A DNA stretch of 64,000 bases from Pleurotus djamor. Lineage: Eukaryota > Basidiomycota > Agaricomycetes > Agaricales > Pleurotaceae. A program made the translations under genes and the position numbers. The notes under the pieces were generated by a model. That model worked only from the letters and a program-made list of their open reading frames with translations. It was not told where the DNA came from and made no database searches. Shown one piece after another: positions 22,154 through 32,557 of this stretch. The stretch is taken from the NCBI GenBank assembly GCA_029747585.1, contig JAPEVF010000097.1, forward strand, positions 1 to 64,000, read 5' to 3'. The stretch's first letter is position 1. Each line of letters begins with the position of its first letter.

Positions 22154-23327
22154 ATGCCACCATCACCATCGCCATCGCTGCTCCTCCCGCTTGATTTATG
22201 GACTGTTTTGGTAGAGTGGCTACCTATTTCAGATCTGCGTAACTTCAGTCTCGTATGCAAGCTATTTCATGATATCGCCTGGTCGCCCTTGTTCCGTCGA
22301 CTTCGGGTGAACCCCGTGGATATAATCGACATCCCAAAGAAGATCAACAAACTTGTGCGGTACGTTTTGCTTGGTGGATATTATATTTCTTCGCGGTGAC
22401 AATAATATGCATCTGATCTGACATTTCTAGGCATATCTCCATCGTCGGAATCGACACAGGTCGCGACACATTCAATGACGGGGCTTACAGAACTCTGTCT
22501 TCATTCCGTCACATTACATCCCTGTCATATCAGGGCGTGTACAACTACTTCCATCCATTGCGGGATCTTGTTGTGCTTTGCGCAACAATTCACCAATTGC
22601 CCATTGACACTATAGACCTGGAGTTTTATCACGACAGGCTCGTCAAAATCAACCCCCACCAATTTCTACCTTTCCCGGCACTGAAGACTTTACATGTTTC
22701 TTGGGAAATGAACACGAGAGACCTCGCCACGGCGTATATTGAACGATTCCTTGCTAGATCAATTACTACCTTGACCGATTTCAAGCTAGAAGTAACTATG
22801 GATTACGATGAAGAGGATAGACGTGTCCTCGATCTGGCTCTCCGCCTTGTTGTCCAATTCCCTCAGTTAGAGCATCTGACCCTCATTGGATTGAACATGG
22901 CGATATCTCTTGATAAATTAGTGAGTCCTTACTATCTTCTGGATCGAGACGAACCCCAATGCCAATCATCTGCCAAATACAGCCGTCGGTCTGTAGTCGA
23001 TTGCACCACCTGAAGCATCTTCGAACCGTTTGTCTGCTCTTGGAAACAAATGAGGACGTTGGTGAATGGGATGGTGCTATGATATCTGCTGCGTATGAGC
23101 AGACCTTGGAATTCGGCACCGTTTTCAATCAACTAGGGACAGTTGCTTGGTATGACACAGACAGGCACAGGCTTGAATTCCATGTCCACGAGGGCTTAGA
23201 ATCGAAGGGGAATCACATTATCCATGCGACCTATGCCGACTGGATGGAGGAGGATCATCTTTCTGCCCTGGGTGCTTGCATAGTTGACCGTAGTAGCGCA
23301 GGAGACTGGGTTCCAAATGCTACCTGA
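22154..23327 (+). CDS. F-box protein, three exons (type B)
   Basis: Start taken at ATG 22154 (MPPSPSPSLLLPLDL); an in-frame ATG at 22127 would add nine residues. The F-box reads LPLDLWTVLVEWLPISDLRNFSLVCKLFHDIAW. Intron 1 runs from GTACGTTTTG to TTCTAG just before HISIVGIDTGRD. Exon 2 ends MAISLDKL at a GTGAGT donor, and exon 3 begins at PSVCSRLHHLKHLRTVCLLL. About 340 residues, ending DRSSAGDWVPNAT. It lacks the TCACATGA motif found before its two tandem neighbours. The pseudogene at 26832-27660 is its closest relative. Predicted SCF adaptor. Confidence 0.8.
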
Positions 23328-23551
23328 GGTGAGCATGTATCCTCTCCCATCATCACGCCTCAAAACTTACGATGAAGCAGCACCGTCGCAATTGGTGGAC
23401 CACGAGCTTGGATCTACAGAATTTGTAAATTTGGATGACAACAGTAACCACATTTGAGATTCGTAACAAGGGGCCAAGCAGGATATTTGGATGGTATGAA
23501 CGCTCGAAACGAATTTGACTTGTAGTACATGTTTGAACTCATTAAGAACTC

Positions 23552-25433
23552 TCAAACTACGTTTGCGACCTTGTTCACCTGTAACGCGCATCGGAGAGCA
23601 GCTTCCAGAGCGCCCTGGATCCAGCCGTGGGTGTAACTCGCCTGCTCACCCGCAAAGAACACTCGGTCCTCCCAATCCGTTTTGCACATCACCTCCAGGA
23701 ATTTCGTCTTCTGATAAGGTCCAAAGTAACAGAACGCAGACCCGCCGGCGAGCTCATCAGCAGGGAAGACTTGCGAAGTTGCGGCTTCAAGGAGATCAAG
23801 TGACTTAGCATTGGGGAAGATGGTGTCGAGGTCGCGTGCAGCAAGTTCGACACGGCGATGGGGGCTCAGCGCCCCCAGGATGGTCGCGTCTTGCTCGAAA
23901 GTGTAGGCGGCCATGACTGCTCCTCGAGGATTGCCGTTCGCGAATTGTTCGTTATCCTTCTCTACAGGGAACATGGTGTAACGGATTGGCAGGTCGCAGA
24001 CAACACCACCGTCGGTCCCCTGCCCCATCCTTCCGAACTGCTCCTTCCACCAACGCTCTCTGTATTGAAGGAGAATTTTCGTAACCTCGACGTATCGGAC
24101 ATCTCGGATGGCCATCTCCTGCAACGGTGCGAAGGCGCGATCCTTGAGGATAGCGCGCTGCGATGTGTATGGAATCGCCAGAATCAAATAATCGGATGCG
24201 ACTTTGACCTCAGCACCCGAAGGATTGTCGTAATAACACACCACCGGACCCTTCCCAATACCGATCTCGTGATCTTCAGTGCCTATGCGCTTGACTCGCG
24301 CCCCAAAGACGATGTTATGGAGAAGAGGATTCTTTGAGTCTGCCTGTGCGAAAGCCTTCGGAACGGCGTCCATACCAGACTGCAGTTGCTGCATACCCGC
24401 CTTCGCACCACTCGCGTTGCTCGACAGGAACGCATCTTTGAACGACTCGATGAAACCGTTCTCAAAAACGACGTGGGCGTTTCCAAGGTCATACAAATTG
24501 ATTGCATCTTCGCTCCAGCCAGCGACCTCCATCAAATACGAACGCAGAGAATATTTGTCGTACACTTCCGTAATTTTCCTGAACGCGGCGGTGAGGGCGT
24601 CGGCATTGTAAGGGGGTTTGTTGGTGCCGCCGTTCGCAAGATAGACGTCCTGCCAAAGTTTCTTCACAGGTTCCACCGCGGTGTCAAACAGGTCATCGAC
24701 GGTCTGCCCTTTCTCATTCTCGCGCAGGTTGGGGAAGAGCGCGAGCAGCTCAGGGTCTTTTGCTATCAGCTTTTTGTCGAAGTCGGCATAGGACATTGTG
24801 CGTTTGCCTGCAGGCATACCTGACAAGTAGATGACTTTGTTTTCCATTTCGAACGGGAACAACTGGTTGTCGAGGCCGAATTCGGAGATGTACTGACGCA
24901 GGAGGAAGTGGTCGCCGGGGATACGCATTGCGCCGCCTTCAGCGTGAAGGCCGGAAGCGAAGACGGGGTCGCGGAAGGTGATGACACGTCCGCCTACACG
25001 GGAGGATGCTTCCAGTATCGTGACATCATAACCGGCTCTCTTCAGTTCGTACCCAGCACAAAGACCGGACACTCCCGCTCCAATGATGGTCACCTAGGGA
25101 TGGAAACATGATCGTACTGAATCAAAGACAAAACAGAGGATGGGGGAAATACACTCGTACCTTTTTCTTTGGCACCGGCGGCGGGAGACCTGTTTTGATG
25201 AGGTTGATGAAAGCCTGGTAGTTGATGTATGATTCATCGAATATATCGATTTCGACATCTCCAGCCATTTCCTTGACCTCCGTGAAGAGATTGGCTTTAT
25301 CATCTGGACGCTTCAGCGACTCGAGGAGATACCGGAGCAGTGGCGCGGTCGCTTTCGACTCAAAGTCACGACCAAAGAATTTCTTGCTGGCATGTGGAAA
25401 GAGGACATCAATGTCGGAGACGGTGGTCGACAT
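23552..25433 (-). CDS. Flavin amine oxidase, L-amino-acid-oxidase type
   Basis: Two exons, 25433-25161 (91 codons, MSTTVSDIDVLFPHASKKF start) and 25093-23552. The 66-67 nt intron (GTACGA...CCCTAG) joins in phase 0. About 604 residues. Exon 2 opens with the FAD-binding Rossmann fingerprint: GAGVSGLCAGYEL, then VTILEASSRVGGRV. The C-terminal FAD motif is DRVFFAGEQASYTHGWIQGA. The family oxidatively deaminates amino acids or amines, giving an oxo-acid, ammonia and hydrogen peroxide. In Agaricomycetes such enzymes feed on amino nitrogen or act as defence. No signal peptide is visible, so it is cytosolic or peroxisomal (it ends KVANVV, with no SKL). Substrate cannot be read from the sequence. Confidence 0.85.
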
Positions 25434-25594
25434 GGTGCGGAGCACAGTGAAGGGGCTAGAATTGAGGGCGTTGTGTTGAGAATGCTTGGAGTGAACGGGT
25501 TCTGAGGAAGGAAGGGAGTCAGTGAAGCTACTTTATACGCGAAACTTATTGAATTGACCTAACATCTAACCTTGAACCGGAATGATAGATTCAT

Positions 25595-25608
25595 GGTTAA
25601 CGTTAACC
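25595..25608. repeat. 14-bp perfect palindrome
   Basis: GGTTAACGTTAACC, 162 bp upstream of the amino-acid oxidase start. It could be a dimeric transcription-factor site; no factor can be named. Confidence 0.4.
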
Positions 25609-25713
25609 TTTGGTCCCTAGAGGTCATGTCAAGCTTGGCATAATTGGGGTAGATTTCGACTATGCTGAACTGACATGGGTCATATGCATCGGCTCTTGGG
25701 GTGCCTAACAGGG

Positions 25714-25754
25714 GTTGAGCGTTGAACGTTGAACGTTGAACGTTGAAACGTTGA
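25714..25754. repeat. GTTGAAC heptad array
   Basis: About five consecutive copies of GTTGAAC with small changes (GTTGAGC first, GTTGAAAC late). The same heptad or its complement recurs at 32198, 40399-40470, 44699 and 49611 in this window. Confidence 0.65.
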
Positions 25755-26831
25755 TTTGTCGCGGAGTTCGGCTTTAGAACTTGGCCGACCTGAGACCGCG
25801 AAGAGAGGAACTGACAGAAAACAAGAAACCGCATGGTGCCATTTCCGTCTGCATCGTCCTTCCTTGTCGCTATAATGCTAGGCTCTCAGGGGAGTGTTCC
25901 CTTTCGTCTCTATGTCCCTTGCATAGCATGATATTTGCCTATGATCAACTTCTCAAAGGAGAAGCTGAGCCACTGGGAAAGAAAGCTATAATGGACCGCA
26001 AGGAGCTTGTGCACGGAAGATACATGAATTCGGTTGCTGTCTTGCAATATATAAAAACGGTGCGATGCTTCTTGGCCTGTTGTAGATGGTAGAGAAATGT
26101 AGGGTGCGTGGATGATAGATTCATTGATAGAATCAACGGCCGCAACACTACATGTCGTCGGACTGTCAAATTCAGATCCCGCTTCAGGTGACCATTCAAC
26201 GACGTTACTACTTCCACGTACGTATGTTCGTGCCAAAGTAAATCTCCGAACGACCCCCCAGATCGTGGCTCTCGCTTTCGGTTTTGATAAATCCCCTTTC
26301 CCCCTTAATCTGCGAAAGAAGATGGCGACGCCATGCTTCTTCCAGGTCCCGTCTTCAGTGGTCCATATGTCGTTGGTTTCTCCCAGAGGTCAGAAGACAT
26401 ATTGACGCCTCCGACGCACGAAATGAAGCTTGCTAACTACTGCGTCATTTGCACCCGTTAGAACTCCAACTCAACCACGAAGGTTCTGAGCAAGTTCCAA
26501 ACACAGCGAACCTCCAAATCTAATACCAGCGCTGTTAGATCAACATCTAGTAGGGCTTCAAAAGCAAAAGACACTCAACACTTGAGATCTCAAAAGAGGG
26601 CTGTTGACGTTCATTGGTGGACCAGTCCCTTGTTTCCAGGTTCCTGTGGAATGATGTTCGACCCCCATTTCCCATGCCATCCCCTTCTTATGATATCCAC
26701 GTCATTACCCAAGGACTTATTCCCAGAGAATCGGACAAGAATTGGATCCGTCGAACGTTTGTTAGCCTGTAATGCATCAGGAAAGGGGAGCGACAGCTGA
26801 GCGCTGATCCTCCGTACACGCATGGCTACAG

Positions 26832-27660
26832 GCATATCTCGCTTTTCGAAATCGACGCAGATCGCGACGACGCAGACGACGAGGTGTACGAGATCTTACC
26901 TTCGTTCACCAACGTTTGGTCTTTGACCTTCGAGTTTCACCCGCCACAAGATCTCCAGATCTCCAGATGCTTTCGAGCGCTGTTCGCGACATGCACATCG
27001 TCTCTGTTTACCTGGACTTCTTCGGTGACGGGTTCAAGAAACGTCCTCGGGTCCTGATCCCCCTCCCAGTCTTAACCACATTCCAGGCTTCATGGGAAGT
27101 TGATATCGCGCATATGTATACCCACGGAATACATCAGCCATCTACTTTCTGAATCGACCGATACGTTAACCGACCTCAAGCTGGAACTCGTTTGCTATTC
27201 GGTCGATGATTCACGCTGTTCTCTCACTTTCCGGCAAGTTACCCAACTTGGAGCATCTATCTTTGACTGGAGATGATATGGTTGTCACTCAGTCATCGCT
27301 GGTGAGAAATGTTAGCAAACCCTTCGCAATGAAAACTGTGTTAGATCGGATACTCATTTGGGTACGTGCCGTAGCTTGCACTCCATGAAGAAAATCAAGA
27401 CAATATACTTTCTTTTGGAGATGAGAGATGAAGATACTCACCACAAGATGGTTTCTGTACGCGATCAGACCCTCGGCCCTGCAAAAGCCTGTAGCCGACT
27501 TGAGTCTGTGAGTTGGAAGCATAACGTTGACACGGTACGAAACCCACCCGAGATCGCCTTTCACATCCATCGGGCTGAAGGATGCGCAGTCCATGCCACG
27601 CATTCAAGCTGGATGGACAAAGTACACGGCGCTGGGTGTCGACTTGGTTGTGCGTGGTAG
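26832..27660 (+). pseudogene. F-box gene relic (type B)
   Basis: Three pieces in different frames align in order with the F-box gene at 22154. First is HISLFEIDADRDDADDEVYE, compared with HISIVGIDTGRDTFNDGAY. Next are LPVLTTFQASWEVDIA and then DTLTDLKLELVCYSVDD, matching its ALKTLHVSWEM and TLTDFKLEV stretches. Then come LEHLSLTGDDMVVTQSSL and a C-terminal MKKIKTIYFLLEMRDED...VHATHSSWMD. Several frameshifts separate them, and the F-box exon is absent upstream. It is therefore a decayed duplicate, sitting between the tandem array and the next intact gene. Broken by more than one lesion, so not an assembly artefact. Confidence 0.75.
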
Positions 27661-28046
27661 TGCAGGATGTATACCATACCGTGACTGACAGCTTCAAGGT
27701 ACGGAGCTCTATCTCATTTTCGGAATTCGACGCTAACCTCGGAAACGCTCACTAAAGGCTCCCAAGAAGTTAGAACCAACCAAGAACGACTCATTCCTTA
27801 CTCATTCTTTTCCTGTTTTCGTTGCTCTGACTGCTATGAACTCTGTGATACTGCTGTACTAATATAAAATGCAATCTTAGCCCTCGAATCCAGCTTCCGT
27901 GTCTAATCAAGTTCCTAGCTTAGGCCGTTGCATGCGTTCGGTTGGTCCTCCCCTTTCTGAGTTTCTCCCCTTTTCCAGACGCCATCACATGACCCTTGTC
28001 TCAAAATTCGGGGCAATTTCGGGGACGCGTTCTTTCGCGTTCCACC
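27661..28046. other. Intergenic, 386 bp
   Basis: Contains TCACATGA at 27985 and an ACGCGTTC/CGCGTTCC pair near 28025-28040, upstream of the next F-box gene. No gene seen. Confidence 0.4.
27985..27992 (+). promoter_or_regulatory. TCACATGA palindrome before F-box start
   Basis: Ends 54 nt before ATG 28047. The decamer ATCACATGAC is identical to that before 19348. Confidence 0.5.
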
Positions 28047-29601
28047 ATGCCTATCTTCACGACCCTTCCTCTTGAGCTCGTCTCGCATATTGGCTCACTC
28101 CTGCGAACACCTCAATTGGCCAACCTCAGCTTGGCTTGTAAATCTTACCGTGCTGTTCTTAAACGCTTATTGTTTCGACGCATCCGCCTAAGTGACAGAT
28201 CGATTGCCAATGCCGCGTCGCTACTGCCGTTGGTTCTCGGGAAGGAGGCTTTGAATAGAAATACCCGGTGCGCTTTGATTCATTTTTAGTTACATACGAC
28301 GAAGTCGCTCATACAAACTTCTAGTCATTTGACGCTGCGTCACAGTGAAGGGATTTCGAATTCCTCAGAGCCGTACTCTTTGTATAGGCACATTGAACTT
28401 TTCCCTTTCATAACATCGCTTCAGCTGGACATACACGATAGGGAAGACGAAGGAGGAGATCTCGACGGGCTTACGAAGACTCTGGATGATCTCGGCCACT
28501 TCGTCCGCTTCGTGGCTAAATCGGGAATCCCCCCTTCAGTGGAACACATCCGCCTGAACGTGGTGACTGCATGGCGGGAAAATTTTCGGACTTTCGGTGA
28601 CCTACCGTCGTTGCCTTCTCTCAAAACATTTGATCTTCGATGGCACACCGAGACAGACCGCCGCGGCATTTACCTCGGGTTCGTTCGAAAAGTCCTAGAA
28701 CTATCGACGGAGAGTCTTACGCGCCTTACTCTCCACCTCCAAGGATCGGAAGTGATGGAAATGAACATCGGCAAAATGATCCCTGTAGTCACCGCCCATC
28801 CTAACCTCACACACTTGGATATGTGTGGTCTGAACATGCAACTGGAATCGCATGATGAACCTGTAAGTGACATTAGTGACTATGCTTCCCTGTATCTGCG
28901 CTTCATATCCGTTCGCCCGCAGTTCATCCCCCATCTCGCGCAGCTGACGAAGCTCGAGTCCCTCCGTCTGGGCTGCTCATTCTCCGATGGCGAACCAACN
29001 TTTTTTGGCATCCTTGATACGTCCTGTTGAAGACCTTTGCCTATCTTGTCGGAATCTTACGACCTGCGTCTTGGTGGACTATTTCATCTCACACCTTATT
29101 GAAAGGGACCGTATCGAATGCCCACTCATCATTCATCGCGAACCTAACAAGGTACGAATCACCGTCGATTACGACCATTATTGGATGTGTATGCGCAAGA
29201 GACACTGCCGGTGCTTGGGAGAAGCTCTTGTTGGATGGGAAGACGATGCTGAAGACGAGAGTGACACAGAAGACGAGGAGGACGGCACCGACGAAGCAGC
29301 TCACGGAGATGACCAAGTTCATGATGATGACGACGTTACTGAACTCGGTAGTGAAGATGAGGGCGATAACGGGGAGGACATACTTACTGGGTCAGATGGC
29401 GACGCTAACAAAGTCAACAGCGATGACGAGGATAGCTCGGAAACCGAGGAGACCGAGATGACAATCGAGGAATGGCAGTCGATTGCTCTAACATATCAGG
29501 CATTGCTGTTGATTGAGATCTGGGATCAAGAGGCAAGGGATGACTGGAACTTGTTCTTCGGAGGTAAGTTGGAGAGCCTGTTGTCCATCCATTTGCATTG
29601 A
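28047..29601 (+). CDS. F-box protein, three exons, long acidic tail (type B)
   Basis: Starts MPIFTTLPLELVSHIGSLL, with the F-box continuing LANLSLACKSYRAVLKRLLFRRIR. Exon 1 ends at NTR before GTGCGC. Exon 2 starts HLTLRHSEGIS and holds leucine-rich repeats (LTHLDMCGLNMQL). Intron 2 is GTAAGT...CCGCAG (60 nt). In exon 3 a single N at 29000, just before a T run, breaks the frame; leaving it out restores EPTFLASLIRPVEDLC, matching its paralogue at 19348. After the core, about 90 residues are strongly acidic (runs of Asp and Glu between about 29240 and 29465), then a short helical end. The tail is absent or much shorter in the sister genes. Predicted SCF adaptor. Confidence 0.8.
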
Positions 29602-29751
29602 AATCTTCGGCAGACTTCTTCCATGGGCTCCTCTGAGCGGCGCTAGGAGTAANGGGGGGAATAGCTGGTACCAATTTCACTACCACCTCCCTTGGTATTC
29701 CGCCAAACTATGCACTCTCTTGGAATTCTTCTGTACTATGCAGACAATCTA

Positions 29752-31340
29752 CTAGAGTGGAACAGGCGAAGGAAAAACGGAGGGCCTGGGAGGTGGGATA
29801 AAGCCACCTTGGTACTGAACTACGAAAAGCTGCAGATGGTTTGTTATGGATAGTTCGACGTGAACCCTGGCCGAATGACATACCTCTCGACTGGAATCAC
29901 TGCTCACGAAGAGTCTTCCGGCCTTCGAGAATGCCACTCCGACTGGTCGGATACAAGTACCAGGACACGGCGCCAGGTTAGCTACTTGGACGATGAACTC
30001 TTCGGTACCAGAGCCAAGGGGGAACGGAACCCTAAAAGTGGGTTCAAGTTTATGTCCGAAGAACTTGTCCTCTGGGGCTCACCGTATGACGCCATAGCCG
30101 GTCGGTGGAGTCCTGTCGAACGAACCACGGAAGGAGACGAACGCGTCGCCAGCGAAGGAGCTGGGGAAGGATGTGAGGGAAGATACCGGTCCAGGCGTGT
30201 AGAACTTGATGTCCAAGGGGACAGAGTGAGCCTTTGAATGATGTATCATAGTGAGTGCTCTCTCAACGCGTCAAATGAGATGCTAACGTACCTGGAACGG
30301 ACGAACAGGCGGTAACTGATTGGACCGTGTCCTACACCAGTCATCGTCGCGTATGGGATCAAGGTTGAAGCTGAACTGATCTCCTGGTGCAAAACCGACG
30401 TATTGAGGCACACCGACAGGATCAGCGTCACCATTCCACAATGTCGTGCAATCAGGGAAGCCGTAGAACTTTCCTTGAGCTGCGGCGGTCCCCTCGACGA
30501 GGATGAGCTCATCTGCAGGATTGTCATTGGCGAATGGAGGCGTGATGCCAGTCACGTTGTCGATGGAGGCGCCATTGTCAAGAATATAGAGGTCCGAAAT
30601 TTTCGAAGAGGCCAGGGATTGCGGTGCCGTGGCGAACGCGGCTGGGTTACGAATACCGTATGCCACAAGTTGACCAGAAAGCCAAGTCGGAGGCACGCTG
30701 GTCAGAGGGATGAGGAAGCGACGAACTTGAGAACGGCCGCTTCCAGGGAGACGAGCAGTGAGATCAATATTGGTCAGAGGGCCAGAACCAACTAAGATCG
30801 TTCTTCGCGCTCTAGTCCCACTGCGTTCCAGCAACAACGCGTGAGTAGTCAATTCTATTCGCTTGGTTAGTCTCACTGTCCCGGATCCGCAGATGTCGGG
30901 GACTTACCTCCATCAGCAGGAAGACCCGTGACGACAACACGGTATGCACCGGCCGTCACAGTGTTCGAGTCGTATTTATACTCTCGGACTTCTCCAGCGG
31001 TGCTCAGGTACAAGCTTGACCCCTCGACGGCGATAGCATGGGTGAATTCGTTGCCAATAATCAACACCTTGCGCTGCCAGCCAGAAACGCCTCCTTGCAC
31101 TGCAGGCTTGAAAGCGGTTATGCCAAAGCCCCTCTCGACAACGAGGAGGTTATCCTTGTCATCGAACGCTATGCCTCGAGGTGCCGTGAGGTTAGAAAAG
31201 ATGACATGCGCACTGAATCCTGGAGCTGTCGTTACTGGGGACAAAAATGGAGCTCCGAGAGGTTGAAAGGTTGTGAGGCCCACCTGCGCAAAGCAGGCGC
31301 CGATGGACGACAATGTTGCAAGGTAGAAGGAAAGCCGCAT
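29752..31340 (-). CDS. Secreted quinoprotein glucose/sorbosone dehydrogenase-like protein
   Basis: ATG 31340 opens a signal peptide (MRLSFYLATLSSIGACFA); an in-frame ATG at 31385 gives a longer, less plausible start. Exons then read through FSAHVIFSNLTAPRGIAFD, LLVVERGFGITAF, FTHAIAVEGSSLYLSTAGE, then VAYGIRNPAAFAT, FYGFPDCTTLWN, SSFAGDAFVSFRGSFD and VRPVGVAFSKAG-like sequence with FVSSDSS. Four introns are visible. These motifs are those of the soluble six-bladed beta-propeller dehydrogenases (AA12-type in fungi), which use PQQ to oxidise pyranoses outside the cell. No cellulose-binding domain or cytochrome domain is attached. The last exon ends in a Pro-rich peptide at 29752. Substrate not predictable. 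Confidence 0.8.
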
Positions 31341-32557
31341 AACGTTGGGGATGAAGCTTTGGCTTGTCGTCTTCCAAAGACCCAAGGTACGTTATTAAGT
31401 ACTTTAAGCCTTTTGACACGCTCGGAGCTAAGTTGTTCGTCATCAGCCAGGCACGAGCGAAAGATGGGGTAAAGTTCGACGGTGCGTCAGTTATTGATGG
31501 ACATGGGAAAGCGTAGCATGGGAAACGATGAGGTTGTGCGAATGTAAATCGGAGGCAGATGTTGTCGAGAGAGAGCCCAAGAAAGCGATACGTGCTCAGA
31601 TGTTTGTCCGTCAAGAACGTGAGTGTTAATTTTCTTAAGCCAATGTGATGTATATGATCCAGCACATAGCCATTGGATCAGACGATCTACACATTTTTGA
31701 GGCCTGGCATGCGAATAATAGGATAAACCTTGGTGTGTCAAATAATTGCGTGTGTCGCAGGGACACCGAGACTTACGAATGCTGCCATGACGAAGTCAAG
31801 GAATTGGTCCGTACTTGTGGGCCTCCATTGTCTATAATTTGCTAGATTGACGGATTCCGGTTTCTAGCCGAGGATCTTTGAAACTTGGAAGGATCGACCG
31901 AAAGTTGGTGAGTGTTCCAAACCTGAGCTTGGTGACGGTCTCGATCCCCCTTGAACTGTGCTTAGGATTTCTCAGGACGCTGATGAATAGACAGGGTAAC
32001 GTTGGTTTGCTGGGCTGTCAGAGCGTTCCGAGTTGAGTATATTGCGGTCAGATTTATCCTGCAAATCATCTAGGCTGCGCAGGGTAAGCAAGCCAACCTA
32101 GAACANTTTTTATGCCTTGTGCTTATCAGGGTGATCCAGGTCGCTGCAAGTCGGAAATGACTGGGTGGGCTTGGGGCAGGCTGGTATTGATTGTACTGTT
32201 GAACGTTGAACGTTGCGAGCCTGTTCAGCGCTCACTCACTCACTTACCGCCTTGTTTTCAATCGAGCACATGTGAGCGACCCATCCTTTCTGACCCATCG
32301 ATCTCTTTTCGCTACTTATGCATTTGGATTTTTTTTTGCCATATTCGCATCTCAACGGCTCAGTGTCACCTTGCACTGTTTTTCCCTTGTGGTTCTCGAC
32401 ATCCTCATCAATGACGACACCGTCTAAATGCCGAGTATGGTGTTGAAGCACAGCTTATAAAATAGGGGGCTGAGACGATATACTCTATAGCGTAGATTCG
32501 TTGACCCCTTTTCCTGACGCACTTTGTGATTACCTTTTGGTCAAGATTCAAGTCAAC
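31341..32557. other. Intergenic, about 1.2 kb
   Basis: Divergent upstream regions of the dehydrogenase and the membrane-protein gene. Carries the heptad repeat at 32198-32215 and an N before a T run at 32106. No ORF with family features. Confidence 0.45.
32198..32215. repeat. GTTGAAC heptad repeat, short copy
   Basis: GTTGAACGTTGAACGTTG, about 340 bp before ATG 32558. Confidence 0.6.

Larger units (their letters stand above)
25434..26831. other. Intergenic, about 1.4 kb
   Basis: Holds a 14-bp palindrome (25595-25608) and a GTTGAAC heptad array (25714-25754), both in the upstream region of the amino-acid oxidase. From 25760 to 26830 I see only short, unconvincing ORFs. Confidence 0.45.

Noticed and set aside
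23858..24823. Plus-strand ORFs over the amino-acid oxidase
   Set aside because: No start context or family features; mirror of the minus-strand enzyme.
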